From: Chaetorhynchus papuensis
Lineage: Eukaryota; Chordata; Aves; Passeriformes; Rhipiduridae
Direction: 5' to 3'
Length of the DNA stretch: 64,000 nucleotides
Assembly (NCBI GenBank): GCA_013396525.1
Contig: VWYX01000218.1
Location: forward strand, 506,576 to 570,575
Position 1 is the stretch's first letter, and each line of letters begins with the position of its first letter. Under the pieces are notes generated by a model that did not search any database, was not told the DNA's origin, and worked only from the letters and a program-made list of their open reading frames with translations. A program made the translations under genes and the position numbers. Below, in pieces: positions 13,207-27,600 of the stretch.

Positions 13207-16200
13207 TTTTCGCATGAATTACAGGCTTACTTTACATGAAAACAGGATAGTATTTCTTAAATCACTCCAAATACAACTTCAGTTTTTAACAGGGAAGCAC
13301 TGACCCCATTCAAAATAGAAATCTTGAGTTCAGGTTATCCTTATTTGATTTTATCATTTCTGTTAAAAGCTAGTATTAATTATGTTTTGAATATTTTATT
13401 GATATTTATAAATGTCTTTGTCCCTTCTGTTCCCATAGATACAAAAGTACACATACAACAATCATGGTGGGATGCATGAGATATTTCAACTGCATAACAC
13501 GAACCAGCAAGAGCACCATTTTAACTTCAGATCCCACAATCAGTTAATGATGTATATGCTGCTGTCCAAGATGTTAAGACTGGAGTTACCAAACGAGCCC
13601 AGTTATCAGCAAGGGCACAGTTACCGCAACAGAGGTTGGCATGTTCTGACTCACAAACTTCCTGGGTCCTGTAGCCTGTGCTGACCTCAACATTAGCTCC
13701 AGCACCAAGTCAGGACCTGAGCTCCTGAATTTACTGATAACTAAGGAATGCTTGCACTGGCTGCAGTCACAATTTTATTTACATGGACTTAGAGTGATTA
13801 CCTGAGCTACCTTATGCTTCTGAGTACAGCTGCGGCAACAGTTGTATCCATTCCCTGTGTATACTTCATACTCAAGACTATTTATGATCAATGCATCAAC
13901 ACAGTATTATGCAAGTCCAAGTCAGTTTCAAACAAAAAGACTTTGCAGTTTTGTATATGACATTCAATCAAAAAATACTTAGAGCAATACAGTTTGCTGG
14001 TGTATCTTCATGAAAAAGGCTGTATGCAATATAGAGAATACAAAAATGTTCTAACAGGGATACATTAAAAAACCTACAGAAAATTTGAGTCACTGATCTT
14101 AAATTGCTATATCTCAGCTTAAAAAGGAACTTGATAAAGTATTCAGGCTAGTAATCTTCCACCATATCAGCACCTATTTTTCTGTAATTCACACAAGAGC
14201 ACAACTACTTTAACTGAAATTATCACAGCTGTCAAACACTTTTATAACTACAAGAAGCCGGAGCCTAAGTTACCACTAACACATAAGCTCAAGCAAGTTC
14301 ATGAACTTACCCTTAGTTCCTTCAATAGGTTCCAATGGGATGGTTTCAATTACAAGAAAAAAACAGACTACAGTTTTTTTCCATTAGCTTTTTCCCTAAC
14401 TAATTCTTAGTGGGCATAAACAATGAACCAAACCACATCATACTCAAGAGAAAAACTAGGGGAATCTCTTAATTTTGCAGTTGGAGAAAGCAGACAAAGA
14501 AATTACTATCAGTGTCAATTCAGGGACAAAGACTACGCAATACCTGATCATCAGTCAGTATGACAGGAAAGGCATAGTGCATTCTACTCAATCACCTATG
14601 GAACAATGAACACCCACTAAAAATAACTGGAGAGTCATCATGTATACTGAAACTTGCTTATATTGGTAGCAAGGAAATGCTTCAAACTCCATTAACTATA
14701 CTCCCTAGTTTATCACTACAGTTAAACTAAGGTTGAAAGGAGAGTTTGTTTCATATTTTTATAATACAGTGTGATCGCCTGTGTGACATATTTTAAATGT
14801 GTTACACATTCATACATGTTTATTACACAATACAAAAGATTTCAAAGAATATTCCCCAAGGATTGGGTTTGCATTTGCCTGCATATTTTATGGTCATTTT
14901 ACACAGCAAAGAAGGGATTGAGTTTTTCATGGTTTTTTGAATATATTAAAAATAAGGCTCTAAAACCAAAAAAACTGGCCAAGGGAAAAAAAAAAATAAC
15001 ACCAGCACATGTAATAAACAGAGCTATTTCAACTCTTGAAAACTGACCCGATTACAACCTGTAGATCTGGATTTCCTATAATCCTATTTTCCATGTTTTT
15101 CTCAGACACACATTTGCTCTTTCATTCAGTCAATTCAAGAATAAATTAAACAAGTTTTCATGAATATGCACATTGGAACTTTGCATAGGAACTTCTCCAC
15201 TTCTAGCTCACTGTGGACTCAGAGAAAGATATCCTTCTGCAGTAAAACACCAACTTGACCCATTCTCTCAGCTGTTGCAGTTGTTGACAGCGCAGCAGGC
15301 TGCTCCAACTGAAAGTTCAGGCACAAACATTTGGATACAATGTCATAAGCTGATCACAGAGCTGATGTGAACGAGAAAAAATAAAAATAAACCACAAGAC
15401 CACCCCAAAAAATACAACCAATACCCCTTGCTATTTATTTTCAGAAGAGCATATTTAAGTCACATCAGTTACAAAATACAGTTGATAATACAAACAGATG
15501 GGAATGATCAGCACTGGGAGGAAATCCCTTAAGCTGCCAAAAACTTCAGCTTTGTGAAACTATTCTCAGCATTCATGGAAAGTATTCAAGGCTCTCTAAC
15601 TCTTAATCCCAGTTCATATTTCAACATGCACTCAATGCAGTGCAACAACACCAGGTAAGAAGAGAACAGACACACAAGTGTGAAAGTTTATGAAGACCTT
15701 GCAGTATGTTTTAGAAAAATAATTACACCTTTGATTAAAACACCCTGAAGTATAATATTCTTTGACATTGCTTATGGTAAAAATTTATTATAAACCTAAC
15801 ATTGGCAAAATTATATTTCTGTTGATTTTGAGTCTATCATCAAGTGATTTTGCTTTACAGCATAAGTTTTCTTTACAATAATTGCAAAGGGAAAGGGGAG
15901 AGGAAAACCAACACACAATGCTGTGTTAGAACATCAGTGCTCCATGCTAATGCTAATTGTTGTTAACCTGTAACTAGAGCAGTTTGCTCCCAGAGAGCAA
16001 AAAGCCTCCCTACGTACAAATCAAGCATCTACTCTAGATTGTCTAAAGAGAATGAGTTTTGCAATGACTGATAACTGCATTTTTCTCTCAGGTAAGGTCA
16101 CATTGCTTAAACAGGGATACTAAGTTTACTACTCCTCATTAAATAAGCTGTAGGACGCTCAGGTGAAGGAGTATCATAGTTTTCATACAAATTCTTTTCC

Positions 16201-18400
16201 CCATTTGGGTCACTCGAGTTCGAAGTGCTTTAACCAGCACCCTTCTGGCACAGGTGACAAAGTGCATCGTCCCAAGTGTGCTACAAAGACCACAACACAG
16301 ACCTCTAGTACACAGAAATCTGCCTATGCACAGAAGCAAAATACTATCATTAAACAATTTTTGCAGATATAATACTTTGCCTGAGGAAACATAATTTGCT
16401 GTCTGAGGATTACAAGTGAATTAAGATATTTTCACCACACAGAGTTAAAAAAGAGCCCAGAAAAAAACTGAACAGGAACTACAGGCAGCATAAAGTGTTT
16501 GAAAAGATAACTGTAAATAATCAGTGAATAAATAATTTTAAGGTAGAATACATTACAATTGCAACTGTTTGAAATTATGCCTAACTTCCAATGTCAAAAC
16601 AAGTAGCTGATAGAGAAAAGCTGTTTCAAGCCCTGTCCACTAGTGATTAGTAAAGAATTTTAAGCATCTCTAATAAAAAGTAACTAATTCCACAATTAGT
16701 AGTTTCTAACATATTTTGATTATCTTACTTTCCTGTTTCTCCAGAAAAATTAACCTTTACAAGACAAAAATGCACTTCTCAAACTTCAGTTTGTCCACAT
16801 GCTTGATTTTAGCTTTTAATTACTACATAAGCTGCTGGAAGGAGGAAATAGTTGAACAACTTGGGATTTTCAATTTTGTAGCACTGAACAGAGATGATAT
16901 TGAATTGCACACATACAGAAAGTTCTTTTTCTAACACTTGCTGCATTCTGCAGATGCATTCAATGATAAGTCCCTGTAACCTGAATCAAGTATACTGACT
17001 AACACTTCTCATTTTTGCCATGACATCAACAAACAGATTAATTCCTCTAGTTCCTGACATGAACAATATCATAGAGAATAAATATGTTACTGAACATAAA
17101 AGCCTCTTTGACTCCCAAGACAAAGAGGAAAAATAAAAGAGAGATAATTCAAAATATTTGACCATAATGACTTAAAGCAGACAGAAATATTAATTTTTAC
17201 CTCTTTGATGACTTTATAAAGATTTCCACAAGATGGTGCTGTAGTCCTATTTTAAGACATGAATCGCTCTAACATTCAGAAGAAAACTTCATTTTCATTT
17301 CATTGTTAGAACAATTAAGTGATTTGCAAGCCCTATTTTCAATTAAGAAGCAAAACACATTCTTACAACGTAATTTTCCGATCTTTTTAGTTTCTTTTAT
17401 TTTTAAACAACTGAAAAAGTCCTTTGCAGAAATCAAAGAAACCCTGAACCAGTTTATATAACATAACAGATGACCATAAGTTCTTCTGTTTCTGTGTAAA
17501 ATGAAGTCCATTTATATTCCATATGGTTATCAAAAAAAATCATAATTATTGTTAAAACATGGAAATCACTTTTTACAGGATGTCAAACACCTGCTTTTGC
17601 CTTCATCTGCAAACTGTGCCCCAAAAAAATTCTAATTCTTTTGTAATATTAAACTCCAAAAAACCTTTTTAAGTGAAGTATTAAAACAAAGGAACCTTGA
17701 TATGATAGGCTACCAATTTACAAAGAGTAATAAACAAATAAATAAATCTTATCAAGCCTCACACATCTTTGGTTTGATCATATGTTTATGGAAGTCTTAC
17801 ATCTACTTATGTCTCTAAACAGAAATCTTAATATGGCTTCAAATAATGAAAATGTTGTGTTTCTTTGTATACTGGCTGGTCTCCATCTGTGCTGCTGGTC
17901 TTAAAATGTGTTGGGTAAGAGCACTAAAACACTCAACACATCTCTTGCAGTCAAAGTCTGTGGACTTACTTGCACATTTTAGTGTTTAGGATCAAACTGA
18001 CCCTCACTTTGTCAGTGTTAATGGAAGCCATAAAGTGCTGGTGCTCTCCAGCTCAGCATGAAAACTTATATTTAAAAATAAAAAAACAGCAAGAAAGGTA
18101 CATATTTGAAACTGTGTATGTAAGTTTTTTATTAAGACTTATTCAACAGTACAGATGGTAAGATGGTATGTAAGAATGCCTCTTGGGTGTAATATGAAAG
18201 TTCCAGCTGGAATGTTTCCAACAGGATGTAAACCATGGTCCTCAAGCCCGCACTTTAAAAAACATATTACTTAGCACACTGCTAACAAATGTCAACACAA
18301 GAATACACTGCTGTAATGACTTCAATTTACAAAAGTGCAAGGAGGGGGGAAGAAGCTATTTGTACAGTCCTTAAAACCTAAAATTGTGGTCGTGGGGAGG
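13207..18400. other. Intergenic DNA downstream of CEP44
   Basis: AT-rich DNA between the CR1 tail and the 3' end of CEP44. Reading frames are short and unsupported, and I saw no RNA gene or repeat family. Confidence 0.55.
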
Positions 18401-18431
18401 GAAATCAATACACAGATGCATGAGTAAAATA

Positions 18432-18437
18432 TTTATT
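18432..18437 (-). terminator. CEP44: CEP44 polyadenylation signal
   Basis: AATAAA on the minus strand (TTTATT on the plus strand), 74 bases past the CEP44 stop codon. It is the first canonical signal after the stop, so a short 3' UTR is likely. Further TTTATT-like sequences lie near 18125, so alternative ends are possible. Confidence 0.65.
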
Positions 18438-18510
18438 CAATGCAAGAAAAGTACTGGTGATCATTACAAATTCGATATATTAAAAATTTAATGCTGTACA
18501 AACATACATA

Positions 18511-18619
18511 TTACTCCTGGTATCCATAAGTCTGCAGAGACCAGGTCTGAAGACCTGTGCTTTCAGGTATTCCCAGATGTGGGCTTGGTGTTTTGAGCAA
18601 TTTGAAGGTTTCTTCAATT
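18511..18619 (-). CDS. CEP44: CEP44 coding exon 11 (stop codon)
   Basis: 109 nt, residues 396-430 then TAA at 18513-18511. Acceptor TATTTTCAG|A. It begins IEETFKLLKTPSPHL, matching the human C-terminus, and then runs on for about 20 more residues (GIPESTGLQTWSLQTYGYQE) before the stop. Confidence 0.9.
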
Positions 18620-21600
18620 CTGAAAATAAATTTTGTTTACATGCGCTTAATAAAATAAGGTAAGAAATAACTGGCTTGCTTTTAACTTTCTAATTGTCTA
18701 AAATACTAACAAGCAGCATGAAACCGTAAGTTTTCTCTCACCCCCCCCTTTTTCTCTGCAATTGGCTTCTATTTTAAATTTAATTTAAATTACCATATAG
18801 CAATAAACCTTAAGTACACAAAGAAGTAACCCACAGAATAAAATTAAAATCACAGAAAAGGCTAGAGCTTTTTATAGGCCACGCACTTAAGAGAATAGAA
18901 ATCTCTTGCTAGAGAAACACTATAGAGCAACGCATTTCTCTTCAAGCATAATAAAAATATAACACAAGATTTCATTAGAGATCTCAGGATTAATATCAAA
19001 TTCATCTTAATACAGTTATTATAATGCTCAGGCTGAAATTGGTTTTACTTTTCCTTAAATAATAAAAGCCAGTTAAGATAACGTAGTTATTTTTCAGGAA
19101 GAAGAGTTGCAAGTACCAGGGAATTTCAATCAGGAGATAAATAATATTCCTATTTCTCATCAACCAAACTCTAAACACTCTTTAATCTCTAGTTAATACC
19201 ATTAAGAGTGCTTTCTATTGCTTTTTAGAAACCAAAACAGTGACTCATCCTGCAAATACAGAACTGTACGTGGATTTACTATCCAGTAAAGCCATAAGGA
19301 AATGCCACACCTGATGTAGAGACCTTTGAGGTTTGGAACACATATGTACATTCTCTGTATGCCTTAGTCCAGTACAACTCCCTCCTGGGAAATAAATTCC
19401 TGCTGCCCTTTCCTATTACTTACATTTTACTTATCTTTTCCATTCTTTGTCTTATTGTCTCCTACAATTTAAAAGCAACAAAGTTAGTAAACTCTTCAAA
19501 GCTGACATTCTTCAGATGGACTTTCAACTTAAATTCAGAGAAAATGTAACTTTAAGCACTGTTTACATATCAAAAGTATTTTTATAAGACAGACCAAGAT
19601 GTAGTTTTGCACAGTTTCCTTGTTTTCCTATCAGTATATACAACTAAAACCAATGCTTACTTGTTCTCTTGACCTCAAAGGAAATCAACTGAGCATTCAC
19701 CAGTTTTAGTTACCTTTGAAATGTCTGTCAGATCATGAGAATTAATGGTCATGTCTTTGGGAGATTGGTCTGTGGATAATAGTGAACTGCATCCAGACGA
19801 CTGAAGATGACTCTCTGGCATCTCCTCATTCCTCTCTGTATCTATAGAGAAATACTCAGTTTAATGTCACCTTTGCCTTTTTGCTCTCTTTTGCAAGGTC
19901 AGCTATCAAATAACTTGATTTACAGTATGTAATAACAGAAGAGAATGCATTGTTTAGAGAGGGAAAAGAAAAAGCTACTATGAGAATCCAAAATAGGTTT
20001 CTCATTTTTTTAAAACAAGTGCAGTATTACACTATGTATAACATATATAATATACACAAAGCAAATTCCAAAGACTACTAAGAAGATTATTTTCTCCTGA
20101 TTAGAGTAAAATTAAAGCTTATGAACATCTGATTACAGTGCCAAACATTTAATAGTAATTTCATATGGTTTACATTATTTTTATTGTAAACTGCCTGTTC
20201 AAACATGTCTTTAATTTCTGCTAAGTAACCTGTCTTATGAGTAGCAAAATTTATTTCTTTTTCATTTGGAGGGCTGTGATATTCTTTGCAATTTCAGGGA
20301 AGAGAACTTACTATCTAGAATAAAAAAGTTTTCCCATACTCATTTTTTTAGTAATGTCACCATCTATACATCACACCTTCAGAACATACTTAGCCACACT
20401 ATTTTGTATCTAAAATTCATATTAAATTGTTTTTAAATATAAAATTAAAAATTGTTTATTCTGTACATCTGTGATTTCTGAAGAGTACTATGACAAAAAA
20501 GAGCCTGAAAGCATTCCAAGTACTCCTCAGATAAAAGACTTAAGACTGTCCCCGAAACTTTTATGCCTAAAATTTCCTGAATTTTAGAAAAGCAGGAATA
20601 ACAAATTCAGAAGAATTTGAGGAGTCTGAAATATGAAAATTCTCTTTTAAAGACCATCTACCTGTTTACTGACTACAAAGCCCTCAAGTGTCAGTAACAC
20701 ACCACTAAACTTGTCACAGGAAGTAAACATGTTGCAAGCTTTCTATGTCCTGTAAAATGAAGGTCCCATTTCTGAGACTCCACGGGAAAAACAAGCTTTG
20801 ACATAACCAAGACACTGCCTTCCTAATTTCCACGGAAACTGAATTACTGAGACTCCCTTTTAATTACAATTCAAGAGCCCAACACTGGACAAAAATGCCT
20901 AATTTGTGGGAATGGAAAATAGAATATCCTCCTTACCACAGGTGGTAGGAATAACAGCTGCCACAAGGGAAACAGACCTAATGAGTGAAGAACAGGGGGC
21001 GCTAAGGGAGCTGTCAGAGCTAAGGGCTAAACAGCTACCATTGAGGAAGACAGAGGAATCACTCATGGCCCAGGAAATGCTTTTAACTTCTCTCCCAGTT
21101 AAGGCTGCTTCGCTCACTTCTTGTTATGTTATCAAAATTAAATGGAAGTTGGAAATGGAAGAAAAAGATTTTCAAGATAAGAAAGTTTAGCAAAAATGCC
21201 AGTTGGATAGCTGCTCACTGCTTCAGAGATGAAATTTAGAAAACATTCAGTAGTGAGGTGAAAAACAACACAGCAACCCAGAACATATTAGTAGCAGCAA
21301 AAGTTAACTCCATTTGTGCTTCAGAACAGCGCATTTTTAAAATATGATAACTGCTTTAAAGTTCAGATGACAGTATTGTTTTTCAGAGCTTTAGTAACAG
21401 CACCTTAAAGAAATTTGCATCTTTAATATTTTTAGTAGCTATTTGTAACCTTTCTTACTATGCTACAGCAACTAAATCTTCTAAAGAGTAAATTAGAAAC
21501 TTGAAATGAGGAGGAGGTTAACTTCTAATCTGCAGTATGGTTTTAAATTCAGAGGCACTAAATTGCAGTTTTCTACTTAAACTATTTTAGTCAAGGTCAG

Positions 21601-24600
21601 CAAGAAGTGTTCAGCATATCTATGTTAATTAAAAGGAAAATCATTAATACTTACCAAGGGAAACTGGAATGCTTCTAGAAGTACTTTCTTGATTTATATT
21701 GCTGAACTCTTTAGCTAAGTCTCTCTGAAATACAAGTTTACTGCATTTTAGCCATACACCCCGTCTAAATCATCTTCTGACTGAACAAAAGTATATTTAA
21801 GTACTAAGTATGTATGCATTTGCTTGCCACACCATCCAGATATGCTGGCACTGCACAAGTATCTTCATAGGACTAAAAAAATTCAACATTTCCATACATA
21901 TGCTTCACTAAAATAGTAGTCCATTTCATGTTTGTTTCTTTTTTTTCCTGTCTGTACTGCTGTTCATAAAGAGGTTGAAACCAGGCCAAAATACAGTGCA
22001 TATAACTTAGGTATGAGTAGAATGGAGAATCAGACTGCTCTTAGCCTGGACTAATCATTTCATCTCGACACTGGTTGCCACTAGCTTAACAAACTAAGTG
22101 TGCCTTTCACCAGTGGTTGTTATTCAAAAATACAGCCCTCAGTTCTAAAAAAATAGCCTACAGATGAACTCAAATTCATTCCACTTAAATGCCTAGAACT
22201 CAGAAGGCTATTTAAGCTGGTTTCCCAGGCTCCTAAATGAGAGGGCTCTTTTAAGAAATGTTCTCAGTTTAAACCAATCTTAACTTTAAAAAGGTTGTTC
22301 CTAAGGAAGGAAACAATAGTATTTTTGAGTTCACTTTTCTAATTTCAAAGTAAAAAAATGCAACACTCATACAACAACTAGACTTTTTTTACCAATGAGT
22401 TATCATTATGGTTTGACATCTCAGCCTTTAAAATATGTCACATTGCATTGTAAATCAACTGCACAGGCTAACAGGGGAATACCATACCCAAATAAATCAA
22501 TGAGGGAGAAATAGTAGGTATTGTATGGGAAAATGCTGGAAAAAACTGCAATAATGTCTATCTCTTAACAAATACAAAAATAGAATCTGCACAGACTATG
22601 TCTGTTCAATTCCTTTCATTGAAATGGGTTTGGTAGCTTTCAGACTTTCCCAGAGCTAAATGCACAGCTGCTGCTACTTTGGCAACAGCAAGAGACAGAT
22701 CTTAGAGTGCTCCTGCTATGTTGGCTAAATACCAAAAATTCCCTGAAAAGTGCAACAGTAAGAAAGGAGTAATTCTGAATTGTTTCTGTATGTGTGAAGC
22801 ATGACTTGGATCCAATTTCATGAAACAAAAAAGCAGCAATTCTGTGGCCCAAAGGACTATTTCTTAGCAGTTTTCAAATGTCTATTGCAAAACAGTTTTG
22901 GAGACTACTTATACATATACATGCAGCCTTATATATTTATATATGTAAAACCAGTTAATTTTGCTTTGAAAAAAGACCAGCAACAATGCCACACAGAAAC
23001 TATAATGGAACTTGTTTATGCAGGTGAATTCTTTCAGTAACATGCAGTACAAAAGTATCTCACTGGAAATTTCTGAGCGGTGTTTTTGAGAGTATTTTCC
23101 AAATACTGTTCCAACCATATGTACAACTGCAATAAACATGTTACTGAGGCAGTCATAAACTAAATTTACAAAAATAAAGAACAAGTCTAGTCTGAAACAC
23201 AGGCTTTCCCATGTGCTACAATAATTTCTTGAAAAGAATACATTTGAAACAGGAGAAAAACTATCTGTGGCTGTTCACCTGAAAGCCTCTCGAGACTGCT
23301 GCCAGAAAAAAAACATTATCATTGGTGGTATTACTTGGACATATGTCTACTGATCCATAAGAATCTGATTTCAGATGGTGAATCACTTGAGCTACTACTT
23401 TTTTTTTAAAGTGTCTGAGAATATCCATCCTTACTGAGCTACAGCCTTTAGAAATAACCTAGTGATCAGTCTGAACACCTGTCCATTTCAAGACTTTGCA
23501 TAACCACCACACTTTCAAGGCACACAGTAAAACATGTCTTTTATACAGATATTAGCAACATTTTCAAATCTTTGGGGTCAGCAACATGCACAGAGCTTCT
23601 GGTGATGAACAAATTCAGCAGTTTTACAACTGCAGAGAAAAACACAACACCGATCAACTATTTTCCACAAGGGTTCTCAACGTCTGGAAAGCATCTGACA
23701 GTATCTGAAGGATACACAACGTGCATGTGAGAATACAGTTTTTGGATCACATGATTAATTTCACAGTGATGCTATGGTTCACTGCAACTCAAAATATTTA
23801 CACGTGTACATATATCAAATTATATAACATGCACACAAGGACCTTTCAGCAGCATGAAAAATAACCCAGAGTCTTAATGCAAGAAGAGGCTTTACTTGCT
23901 ATGCTAAATGTAGCCACATCACAACTGTAGTGCTTTTACATATTTAAAAATGCAATGAACATCACTGACAAGAAATAGGAAGTGGGGCAAGAGAGTGGAA
24001 ACAGGAGGAAAAACCCCATTGATTAGGCTAGAAATTTCAAGGACCCACAAATTAAAAATAGGACTAAAATAAGAATTAAATTTTTGATTAACCCTGTATT
24101 TTCCATTGTGCATGCCATCTATTTTTGTCAGTTGTATAGAATGAAGACTCTATGTTCCAAAACCTCCTTCTATAACTTCAGTAGTAAACAAAATTACACT
24201 GAATCATTATTAACGAGAATGTATCTACAAAGAAACGGTTTCCACTGGAGAGCTTTGGCTCATGGAGTATGGGAAAACAACAGAATTTAACAGTTAAGAA
24301 AAAAGTACCATTAGCCTCATAAACAGCACTTCCATTCAGACTGTGCCTTTAAAACCAGTGAAAAAACACATTGAGAGGCAGGGAGGGCAGAAACAGACGA
24401 ACAAGACTGTGTCTGGGCAATTTTTGTTATGGAATTAAGAGAAGTTAGCATACCTTTTTGGATTGTAACAACAGTTCTGTTTCAAGAAGCAAAACTCGAT
24501 TCAATAAGTTATTCCAGTCCTTCTCATCTATGATCACCTTTCCTTGCAGTTTCTCTTCTAAAACTTGTAGCTTATCCTCCATCCAATCTAGCTTATGAAG

Positions 24601-27600
24601 CTTTTCCTGGAAATCTGCAAGCTGATTCTTTAAAAACTCAATTTGTGAATTATCTTCTATGACCTGAAAATATCGGTAAGAACATGTCCTCTAATTTCAA
24701 AACAGATACAATTCATCATTTGATCAAACAAATTAAGTGCAATCTTAAAGTTCAGGAACCACATCCCACTACATTATAAAATTACTTTTCTTCCAGAATT
24801 ACCAAAATATGCCTATTCAGAGAACACTGATTTTAAAGGAAGCTGTTGACAGAACTGTGTCTTGAAAGAGACAGTACAATTTAACTGACTTTTCTTTTTT
24901 CCAGCTTTTTCAATACATTTATTAAATAACTACCAGTTGCATGCTCCTGAAGTATAACTATAATGTCAAAACCTTTATCCCTTTAGAAAAATCCTATAAA
25001 AAAAGGTAAAGAATACATGCAGGCAGAATCTTAAAACAGAAGTTCTTACTTGTTCACATTTAACTTCCACAATATCATGATCTAGGCACAATTCTTCCTC
25101 ATTCCCTCCCTGTGCTGGCAGGGGTAGTGGATGAAGGTCACCACTAACTTCATTTCCTGAGTGCCGTTCTACTAGAGGCTTCTTTTGAGTATGTTAAAAA
25201 ACAAACAAACAAAATCAATAAACTGCTGGTGTTTTTCATTACAAGAATATTTCAATTCATTAGCCAAGTAATGACACATAAGACCTATTATTTTAATATT
25301 TACTTAAATCCAACTATCTTATCCCAACTGGTTGCAAAATACAGAAAGCAACAGCAGGCAGTTTAATTTAAAAAAAAAAAAAACCATACAGACTTGAAGG
25401 AACTGTAAAACAAATATGCACACACTTTACCATATATACTGTGTGCCTTGTTTCCTTTCCATAGACTGTAATGAAGACATTATGTCTTCCCTTAATGTAA
25501 GGGCTGTTAGATTTCTTAGTGTGGACTGGAAAATATGTTATTACCTACAGTGAAATTCATAAGTATAGACAGTTCCAACATCAAAACCATGACTAAAACA
25601 TTAAGAAAAAAAAAAGGTTTAGCTAGGAAGATTAGAATTCTCCCTTTTTCTTGACAACTATCAGCAAAGTAGCCCTACGAGGTACACATTAGTTTCCTTT
25701 GAAGGCTTCTTTTAGAGAAAACTTAAGAAATTCTGCAATCCTTTCTAGGTGGATTAAATCCTAAGATACTGCCACAAAACATAACAAAATACTTAATGAT
25801 TAAGAATGCACAATTACTAGTTCTGTGCAGCATCTTAACATGTACAGATTCCTTGATGTTTTAGTTAAGCTGAAACTCTCCTCTACCAGGGAATTCTTAA
25901 AACACACTTATCTATCCCCATTCAGTGCTACTATTAAACACCTAGAAGAGACAGAGAAGCCATTCCAAATACTTTCTTTATGAAGTTGTCCTTGATAAAA
26001 GCAGTATTTTTCTTATAAACAGAAATCACCACCTATTAACAGGCAGCCACAGTCCTAAAAGTTTTCTACAATTTTATTTTGCACCCTTTTAGCAGAAAAT
26101 ATTAGGAAAGCTGCCTCCTCCACATGTCAAGAGTAGCACAATGTATCATCATTTTTACTCAATGCATAATCATCTCACCTTTGTAAAACCAAAGCCAAGA
26201 GGAATGCTACATTATGAAATCTTTGCTGAACAGATTCTGACAAAAGAGCAAGAAGCATTTTGAAAGCTGTGTTGAAAACACATTAGGCCGAGCACACTCC
26301 ACTCTCCAAACATGATACAGCTTCTTTGTCTGATTTGATCTCTTTCCATTGCTGTCCCTTACACTTGATATAATTCAAATGTAGCACAAACAGCACTAGG
26401 TCATTACCACCAAGACCTTGAGATCAACTACTCAGTAAAACAGAGAGGCAACATCCTCTGTACTTCAGTTATTATTTCAGCCAACCACACTTTGGGGAAA
26501 AACAAACAAACAAACATCAGCCCACCTCAAAACTGGTTTGATTAAGTACTAAAATCTAAATGAACGCAAAAATTTCAGCAAGAGCCTGAGTTGCTACGAA
26601 TGAGATTAGCCTTTAGACATAAACATAAAAATTATTTTCATACCTGTCTGGAATTCAGAGCATTGCCACTACGATCAGCAAGACCTTTACCACAATTTGA
26701 CCATACTTCAGATTTAAAAGGTCTGATTTTTCTCCTCGTTTGGGATTTAACCTCCAAAGCGAACAATGAAGAAGAAAATAACACAGGAAAATTTTCAGGA
26801 TTCCACACACCACTTTCTATCACCATCACTGACAGTCAGGAATATTTCATGGTGCACACACACAAGCACATTTAAACCTCTGTAGTACAATAAAGTCTAA
26901 AAAAAAATTAAATAGTACTCAAAGTTATAGAGAACACAGATCCAGAAGTGAATGTCATACTTTTACACTCCTTAATGCCTATGCTAGGTTGCATCAAAGT
27001 TGGTTATAACAGAAAAGACAACTTGCACCAGAGTTGAAAGTAAAACAAATACAAAAAAGAAATGTAGTTATGTCTTCAAAACTGACAAATTCAGTATACA
27101 GAAGTCCTGAAGACTTGTTAAAAACTCAAAGGAAACAAAATCCTATAAAATATAAAGACTGGAAATTCCTTTCATTAAAGCAGAGACTGATACACAACAA
27201 ACACTGATAAAAAATTGCCATTGTAAGTATCATTGATAAAAATAATCAGATTTGAGAAACAAATACAAGTGTAATGTTTAAGTTGTTAAAGAACTTCAAC
27301 ATATCAGATGATTTTGCTGTGCCTTAAATTTATCTGAAAAGTTTATTGATTCACATGTTTACTGTATCATGAAGTGCAAAAGAAAATCTAACACTTACTG
27401 TACACTTCATTGTAAAGACACCAAGTATTAGATTTATCTTCATTCTAATATTTTTTTAATACTATGAAGTATTGCCAGCTTCATGTCTTGAATGAAAGCA
27501 TTCAAGCATCTCACAATGGAACTTCAAACTAATTTTCCATTATTTGGTCCATGAGCAATGCTTCCTCTTCAAACAGAAGCTGAAGACCAGTTTATCTGCA

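Noticed and set aside
1..18400. HPGD coding exons expected from gene order
   Set aside because: I saw no short-chain dehydrogenase motif (such as the TGxxxGxG or YxxxK region) in any frame, so HPGD is probably to the left of the window.
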